DNA of 64,000 nucleotides. It comes from Aegilops tauschii subsp. strangulata (Eukaryota; Streptophyta; Magnoliopsida; Poales; Poaceae). This document shows, one piece after another, positions 58,363-64,000 of this stretch. A program made the position numbers and the translations under genes. The stretch lies in contig NC_053035.3 in NCBI RefSeq assembly GCF_002575655.3, forward strand, positions 506,818,601-506,882,600, written 5' to 3'. Position 1 is the first letter of the stretch; each line of letters starts with the position of its first letter. Under the pieces are notes generated by a model. It did not search any database, was not told where the DNA came from, and worked only from the letters and a program-made list of their open reading frames with translations.

Positions 58363-59230
58363 GTTTTTGATGACCGAAGATTGTTCGGATTCCCGGATGA
58401 GATCACGGACATGACGAGGTGTCTCTAAATGGTCGAGACATAAAGAATGATATATTGGACGATATTATTCGGACACCGGATGAGTTCCGAGGGGTACCGG
58501 ATAACTATCGGAGTGCCAGGGGGTTATCGGAACCCCCGGAGGAACTAATGGGCCTTCATGGGCCTTAGGGGAGAGAGATGAAGGGCCACGAGGGGAGGCC
58601 GCGCCCCTCCCCCCTCATGGCAAGTCCGAATTGGACTAGGGAGGGGGTGGTGCCCCCCCTCTTTCCTTCTCCTTCTCTCCCTCTCCTTCCTTCCCCCTTT
58701 CTCCCTCTTGGTGGAATCCTACTAGGACTAGGAGTCCTAGTAGGACTCCCCTCTTGGGGTGCGCCCTAGGGGCCGGCCGGCCTCCTCCTCCCCCCTCCTT
58801 TATATACGTAGGGAGGGGGCACCCTAGAACACACAGTTTGATCTTTTAGCCATGTGCGGTGCCTCCCTCCATAGTTTAACACCTCGGTCATATTGTCGTA
58901 GTGCTTAGGTGAAGTCCTGCGCGGATCACATCATCAACACCGTCAACACGCCATCATGCTGCCGAAACTCTTCCTCGAGCCTCTGCTGGATCAAGAGCTC
59001 GTGGGACGTCATCGTGCTGAACGTGTGTTGAACACGGAGGTGCCGTGCGTTCGGTGCTTGGATCGGTTGGATTGTGAAGACGTTCGACTACATCAATCAT
59101 GTTACTAAACGCTTCCACTTTAGGTCTACGAGGGTACGTGGACACACTCTCCCCGCTCGTTGCTATACTTCTCCTAGATAGATCTTGCGTGATTGTAGGA
59201 AATTTTTTTAAAATACTACATTCCCCAACA
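58363..59230 (+). mobile_element. Truncated Copia LTR of a third subtype
   Basis: This is the 3' half of an Angela/BARE-like LTR, from GACCGAAGATTGTTCGG to TTCCCCAACA, with TATATACG near 58801. It differs from both A and B types throughout. The first half is missing and no primer site follows, so it is an old remnant. The junction with the WHAM-like internal region falls in GTGTTTTTGATG, which fits both partners. Confidence 0.82.
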
Positions 59231-60316
59231 TAGACATGATGGATGATGATTGTGACTGCTCTTTAGTCCCCAGTGGAGTCGCCAAAAAGTGTGTTTGCAG
59301 ACGAACACGTCACCGTGTACCCTCCGTGTCGAGCGTGATACGCAAGACACGTCGCCGAAGGAGGCTCACCGGAAGCGCGGTACGCAAGACAATCCAGCGA
59401 GCTCGTTTGAAGACCCGAAACCCCACGCGGCCGGGAGAGACCCCGTCTAGACGCACGGCGGTGATGGGCTGCCCTAGGTCGGTTCGCCCGCCCCTAGGAC
59501 TTCGTAGATCGAAGCTCTCCGAAGCGAAGAACACCGATGAACGAGAAGCAGAAAACTAGGGTAGGAGATGAAAGTTTGTAGATGGGTTTTGTGATTGTGT
59601 GGTTGCTGTTTAATCGGCCGTCACCCCTTAGGTATATAAGAGGCGACTAGACTTCCCGTGCAAGGAAAAGACTTGGATTCACGTCCAAAACCCTAGTCAA
59701 ATTCGGATTGGTTTTGTCCGAACTTTTCAAAATTAACCGAACTCGGATTTAGGTAAGTCTGGGACAACAGTTCGATTTTTAGGTCCCACAAGCCACAAAC
59801 GACCTCGGATGAAGATCCAAAAGCGAACTTGACCATTTCGACGAGATGAACAACTTTTATGTTGAACGTTTTTTGATTCGAAGCTATCTTCTGGGCCAAA
59901 AATGTCACGCAAAACATCTGTTCGCTCACGCTACCCATCAGATCTGGGTCTGGTGGGGCGCACCACATCTCGCCTCATAACAGGGCTGCACTCCGATAGC
60001 TCTAATTTTTGCATACGAACTCGGATTGGAACGATTTTTCTATCAATATCGGTCGTTTCGACCAGACGAAGACAATTTGTGTAGATCATTTTTCCATATG
60101 AGGCCGTCTTGGGTGTCTAATCAGCCGAATAGTGTTCTAAATACAAAATCTCGGTACTTTAAACACAACTTCGGCCTTATAGATGAGATCGGATGGCTAT
60201 GGCCCAAATATCAAAGTTTCTCCTTTTAACGATACATAACTTTCTCACTTTGAGCACTTTCCCATTTGAGGCCATCTTAATTGTGTTTTTGACCATACCA
60301 AAATCTGGTGTCAACA
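59231..60316 (-). mobile_element. Gypsy LTR with internal stub, minus strand
   Basis: The + strand LTR runs from TGTGTTTGCAGACG (59290) to CTGGTGTCAACA (60316), 1027 bases; on the minus strand it begins TGTTGACACCAG. The stub 59231-59289 carries, on the minus strand, TGGCGACTCCACTGGGGAC (59266-59284), a primer-binding-site sequence of several grass Gypsy families. The rest of the element is missing. The family is not assigned. Confidence 0.75.
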
Positions 60317-60463
60317 GTTCTCTTGTTTTTCACCTTCTTGGTCACGGTGCACAACCTAAGATGACTTATACACTTAGACGGATGGAGTAAAAAATTACAA
60401 ATGAATGGTAAATATGTCCACGTGGTATACTCGGTCATTCTAACCTTACACACACGAACTGCC

Positions 60464-60922
60464 ATGTCCGCTTCTTCTTCCTCCATTTCCCCACCGCACC
60501 GTGGTCGCCCGCCACTCTGCTCATGCGCCGTCGCATGCAGCCGGCAGGAAAATCATTCCCGTCTCGATTGGCGCATACCCGGAGGAGCACCAAGATGCGC
60601 GGAATGCGACCTCCGCCGTACCACCTCGTTGCCCAGTTCCGAACAATCTTTCTCAGCTCCGGCCGACCACCTGGTTGCCCCGTTCCGAACGCGTGGTGAG
60701 GCTCTGAACAGTTCCTTTGTCGTCCCTATGCATTTAATTTCGTCTGAGTTGCACAAAATATGGCTAGAAATAATTACTGAAACAAACTTATACTTGCAGA
60801 GCTATCATCATTCTAAAATAGGCCAACTTACCAGCGAACAAGGTCGTAATCAAAGCAATCAATATTTTGCAGTGTTTGTCGAGGCATCGCATTCCCATCC
60901 ACATGTTATGGGCATATCCTAA
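60464..60922 (+). CDS. Unrecognised small open frame
   Basis: An ATG TCC GCT frame of 152 codons (open upstream to 60401) begins with a Ser-rich stretch, then Pro/Arg/Cys-rich sequence (SPPHRGRPPLCSCAVAC) and an ordinary C-terminal part (MHLISSELHKIWLEIITETN). I recognise no domain. It lies in a GC-rich to AT-rich transition next to a Gypsy LTR. It could be a gene fragment or chance; a splice donor-like gtgagg near 60693 might end a first exon. Confidence 0.25.
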   Translation: MSASSSSISPPHRGRPPLCSCAVACSRQENHSRLDWRIPGGAPRCAECDLRRTTSLPSSEQSFSAPADHLVAPFRTRGEALNSSFVVPMHLISSELHKIWLEIITETNLYLQSYHHSKIGQLTSEQGRNQSNQYFAVFVEASHSHPHVMGIS

Positions 60923-60960
60923 TGGATGATACCGAGCATCCAGCAGCAAGCAAAGTCAAC

Positions 60961-61248
60961 TTACAACAAACCTCGAGCTGCGTCATGTAGCATGCCGCCC
61001 TGCAAAACTTGAACTTTGTTATTAGGACTTGGGCTCACCACAACATAGTCTTGGTCTTCTTCCTCTTGGTTGAAATATACCGAAGGTATCCCCAGAGAGT
61101 GGAGTAAAAGCGGCCTGCCAGGGTGGCCCGCAAGCAGTAAGGCCCCCCAGGGGACTGAAATAGCGTCTTCTGGAGATGAACCGGTGACATTTTCGTTGTG
61201 AGGGCGCTTGGGTTTCTCAACCGCCGCCTCAAGGTGTTTGTGGGTTTC
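60961..61248 (-). pseudogene. Unrecognised coding-like fragment (minus strand)
   Basis: A stop-free frame of 95 codons reads HKHLEAAVEKPKRPHNENV, then SVPWGALLLAGHPGRPLLLH and FNQEEEDQDYVVVSPSP, ending GGMLHDAARGLL and TAA (60961-60963). The composition looks protein-like, but there is no start ATG, so it would be a last exon or a fragment. The 13-base GTTGAGAAACCCA is present twice near its start (minus strand, about 61224-61256). I do not recognise the family. Confidence 0.35.
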
Positions 61249-61351
61249 TCAACTGCTTGGGTAGTTAATTAAGACTTAGCTTATGTGGCAAGTACTTCAG
61301 GCCTACGATACCGATATCTTGACACTCTTCTTCTAATAGTTGCTCAATTTA

Positions 61352-61540
61352 TTAAACCAACTTGTAGATGCGCTCCTGCAGCCAAGCAAGCTCTTCCTTG
61401 TAACCCTTTGCCGCAGCCTGCACCGGCGACAACGTTGTGCGAGTCCTCCGTGTCTTGGTGACCCGGACTTGATCAGGATTATTGAAGAAATAAGGCAAAC
61501 TACTTGACACGGTCTTTGTCAAGCTCCTCCATTTTATGGG
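61352..61540 (-). pseudogene. Unrecognised coding-like fragment 2 (minus strand)
   Basis: A frame without stops reads IKWRSLTKTVSSSLPYFFNN, then PDQVRVTKTRRTRTTLSPVQ and KGYKEELAWLQERIYKLV, ending TAA (61352-61354). Its upstream end meets a MITE at about 61545. It may be an exon of the same former gene as the next fragment. The family is not recognised. Confidence 0.35.
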
Positions 61541-61544
61541 TGCG

Positions 61545-61712
61545 TCTAGATCTCAGTCGACTAAGACTTAACCAAGTCTCAGTCAAGTGATACAGTGTAT
61601 AGGAAGAAAAAAGAAAAACTGAAATAAATTTTTATACGAATCTCCATTCAAGACGAAAGGAATATAGTATCGACTGAGACATAACGAAGTCTAAGTCGAC
61701 TGAGACTTAGCA
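61545..61712. mobile_element. MITE with about 45-base terminal inverted repeats
   Basis: GATCTCAGTCGACTAAGACTT...CAGTCAAGTGATAC at the left is matched by the inverted GTATCGACTGAGACATAAC...AGTCGACTGAGACTTAGC at the right. Long inverted repeats with internal direct repeats of TCTCAGTC suggest a Mutator-type MITE. The exact ends and target duplication are not certain. Confidence 0.65.
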
Positions 61713-61779
61713 AAGCTGCTATTTTATTATTGACGAACAAGGCGTAATTCAAATAAGTTGTACTCATCACTCTTGTTGA

Positions 61780-61960
61780 AGCATCCTATTCTTCTCATCC
61801 ACGTCATCAGTGCTCATCATAATGGAAGATACCGAGCATTCAGCAGAAAGCAAACTTAACCAACATCGAGCCGAGTTAGGTAGCACATGCCCTTCCTTCT
61901 AAAATTGTTCAGACCTCGACCCAACGTAGCCTCGAGCCTTGGTCTTCTTCTTACAGCTTG
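61780..61960. repeat. Diverged duplicate of 60885-61070
   Basis: Both stretches contain GATACCGAGCATNCAGCAG, AAGCAAA, a CTCGAGC/ATCGAGCC block and GGTCTTCTTC in the same order and spacing. This indicates an old duplication about 900 bases apart, including the 3' end of the coding-like fragment at 60961. Confidence 0.6.
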
Positions 61961-62037
61961 TTCTTATTTAATTTATGAAGTCAGCTTACCAACGTATAAT
62001 GCAGTTGAGGCATCCCAAGCATGATGCTTATTTGTGT

Positions 62038-62125
62038 TATAAAGTGGCCTTTGGGGTTCGCAATGGCCTGATTAAAGATGGATTTGTAAAGTGGCCTTTG
62101 GGGTTGGCAATGGCCTGAGGCCGAT
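62038..62125 (+). repeat. 50-base tandem duplication
   Basis: AAAGTGGCCTTTGGGGTT followed by CGCAATGGCCTGA/GGCAATGGCCTGA occurs at 62040 and 62090. A third relative (AAAGTGTCCTTTGGGGTT) is at about 62916. Confidence 0.8.
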
Positions 62126-62182
62126 CATGGTGGGAGTAATAACATAGCGCATTCCAAGACAAGTTTGTTTACGTGACATGTA

Positions 62183-62685
62183 CTCCCTCTGTCCGGTCAA
62201 GTACATCTAGAAACTTCAGGACAAATTATGAAGTGAAGTAAAAAATGCATTGGAAAGGTGCAAGCCATCATCTTTCTTCTTTTTAATTACCCATCCTCCA
62301 ATGAGCTAAGTGCATGTAGAGACCATGTGTAGAAAGTTATTGGTCTTGTTTACCTTGTGATGAGAGAAGTACTCCCTCTCTCTCAGTTTACAGGGCGTGC
62401 GCGTACCCCTAGGTCGTCAATTTGACCAACCAAATACAAGTCATATATTACAAAAAAATATACGAATATAAACTTTAGATGTTCTATTTTCAAACGGTAT
62501 AATTTTTGTGTTATATAGTTTATATTAGGATGATAAAATTGACAACCTAGATATACGCGTAGGACTTATAAACTGAAACGGAGGGAGTATATCTTTTAAT
62601 TTAAAGTGCATTGGGAAGATAGAATTACACTCTTTTGTGGACAAATTTTAAAGCCAAACGTACACTCTTTACCGGACAGATGGAG
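62183..62685. mobile_element. Stowaway-like element, outer, split by a second MITE
   Basis: It begins CTCCCTCTGTCCGGT and ends ACCGGACAGATGGAG, flanked by TA (62181-62182, 62686-62687). It contains the inner MITE at 62372-62587. GCATTGG and GACAAATT occur in inverted order on both sides of the inner element. Confidence 0.8.
62372..62587. mobile_element. Stowaway-like MITE, inner
   Basis: It begins CTCCCTCTCTCTCAGTTTA and ends TAAACTGAAACGGAGGGAG, flanked by TA (62370-62371, 62588-62589). The inverted halves are visible (AGGTCGTCAATTT against AAATTGACAACCT). Confidence 0.87.
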
Positions 62686-62689
62686 TAGT

Positions 62690-64000
62690 TAATAAGAAGA
62701 GAGGTGTTTGGAATAACATAATTTGTTACCGTAACATAAAACAACCCAAAGCAAAACGAGTCTACAATCTAATAAATACAATCATCTATACTCCTATATG
62801 ATACTACTTCTATATTACCTTGCAATATGAACCACCTTCCAAGACTAGTGTCATATGCACAAGATTAGTCTAATTTACTCCCCGCTATGACTAGCCTGAT
62901 TAAAGGTGGATTTGTAAAGTGTCCTTTGGGGTTTGCACAATCATTGGAAGAATACGCTTCTTGCGAAAATATTGATTTCTCTCTGGCACTCATTTATTCA
63001 AGCGGTGCTAGCCTGGAGCCTAGATCTTCTTCTTTTGATTAAGCAAAGCAAAACCAGCTTGAGTAAATATGGATGAAGATAAATTAATTTGAACAGACAC
63101 AAGAGCTGCAGTAGTTTACATAGTGTCAAGCCTGCATCATCCAATGTTATATTGCTGAACAAGTTTCTCAAAGTCTTCCCTAGCATTGTTGAGTCATCCA
63201 CGTTCTCAAACTATATTAAACAATAATGGTGATAATTTTATTCCAAGATGTACTGGCTAAACAGCTGGAATTAATCCTCCGTAACATATCTGCCATAAAG
63301 AAAAACACCAACTAACTTAGCTAGCCTCCCTTATTAATGAATAATGATTGGATTCTTAAACAGCTGGAGTAGGTGGTAGGGATGTCAATGTTGTGGGTTG
63401 CCCCTACAAGTACTACATCTATCCTGCTTTATTGGTCCCCTTTGTATTTTGTGCGAAATTTTGATCATAGATTTGACTAGCAAAAATTTAATGCATGTCA
63501 TAAAAATTATGTTGTTGGATTCGTATTTGAATGTGTTTTCCAATGATATAATTTTTGGTACATATAATTTGCATTTTATTAGTTAAATTAATGGTCAAAA
63601 TATAACGCAGAACACGAGGGGGTGTAGTAGTAGGTGGAGTTGTTCCATGATTTGGAGTAGGTGGTAGGAGTATACAACACGAATGAGAAATCCTCGACAA
63701 GTTAGTTGTGCAAATGTTGTCTCTTTGGTTTGTATCTTTATCTTTGATTATGTCCTCCAGCTCACTCAAAATCTGAACACTTAAGACAAAACTGACATCT
63801 ATTGGCCATGTTAATATAGCAACTCTGTTCCCATTACGAAAAAACTTCTAATGATGGTGTCTACCAACCTTGTTATTGAGGCATCCCACGTAGAGGCCAG
63901 GCTGGAGTCAGCTGCTTGTTGTTACGTTCACACCTAATGCTTGTAGCCTTTTGGGTTCCCAGTGGCCTGTTGAACAGTATGGATTGAAAATGTAAGTGCC
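62690..64000. other. Low-repeat DNA without a recognisable gene
   Basis: Apart from the MITE remnant I see no gene. Short stretches recur (GGAGTAGGTGGTAGG at about 63366 and 63653; GAGGCATCCCA at about 62005 and 63877), which suggests further diverged copies of the duplication that starts near 60885. A minus frame of 67 codons at 62998-63201 is Leu-rich and has no recognisable domain. Confidence 0.5.
63437..63622. mobile_element. Diverged MITE remnant
   Basis: CCCCTTTGTATTTTGTGCG at the left pairs imperfectly with the inverted CGCAGAACACGAGGGGG at the right, and AATGCATGTCATAAAAATTAT pairs with ATAATTTTTGGTACATATAATT. The paired order suggests a Stowaway/Mariner-type MITE with eroded ends. 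Confidence 0.6.

Noticed and set aside
60372..60392. CACTTAGACGGATGGAGTA as a Stowaway end
   Set aside because: I found no matching inverted end or TA pair nearby.

Overview
The window looks like intergenic DNA from a large-genome Triticeae grass (wheat, Aegilops or a close relative). It is almost entirely nested transposable elements: Angela/BARE1/WIS-type Copia, Sabrina- and WHAM-type Athila-lineage Gypsy, a small-LTR chromovirus, a CACTA transposon and Stowaway-like MITEs. I see no bacterial features, tRNA, rRNA or CRISPR, and no intact host gene. Family names are from recognition of sequence style, without a database search.

Layout. The base layer is one LTR of a WHAM-like Gypsy element on the + strand. 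It runs from the left edge to 57859, followed by its tRNA-Asp-like primer site and the start of its internal region (to about 58362). Everything between its pieces is inserted or duplicated. A CACTA transposon (525-3876, target duplication TTC) carries a B3-domain pseudogene and a Stowaway MITE. Copia element 'A' (5' LTR 4570-6296 and 13406-15141; true 3' LTR 50529-52254; target duplication AAAAG) was hit inside its RNase H by a second Copia, 'B' (target duplication AAGCG). The leader of B was then hit by a Sabrina-like Gypsy on the minus strand (22024-31629, target duplication GTAGG/ATAGG). A chromovirus on the minus strand (52516-57830, target duplication AATTG) sits in the last 30 bases of the WHAM-like LTR.

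On top of the nesting are tandem rearrangements whose junctions can be read to the base. D1 is an 8.84-kb tandem duplication (4125-12961 and 12961-21807, 2-base microhomology). D2 is a tandem duplication that starts in B reverse transcriptase and ends in the chromovirus integrase (35571-41331, then 41332-53867, 6-base microhomology). D3 is an unequal LTR-LTR exchange inside the second D2 unit that made a hybrid A/B LTR (44225 onward) and an extra RNase H tail. A 284-base local duplication and a 3.9-kb solo LTR (45855-49767, target duplication TCTCT) lie inside that hybrid LTR. D1 copies are nearly identical and D2 copies are several percent apart, so D1 is the younger.

The right end (58363-64000) has a truncated third-type Copia LTR, a minus-strand Gypsy LTR (59290-60316), and then about 3.7 kb of low-repeat DNA with MITEs and small unrecognised coding-like pieces.

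No element here is intact. Copia A keeps long reading frames with a few stops, B is heavily decayed, the chromovirus has stops and a frameshift, and the Sabrina-like element has gag, protease and an Athila-type ORF but no polymerase.
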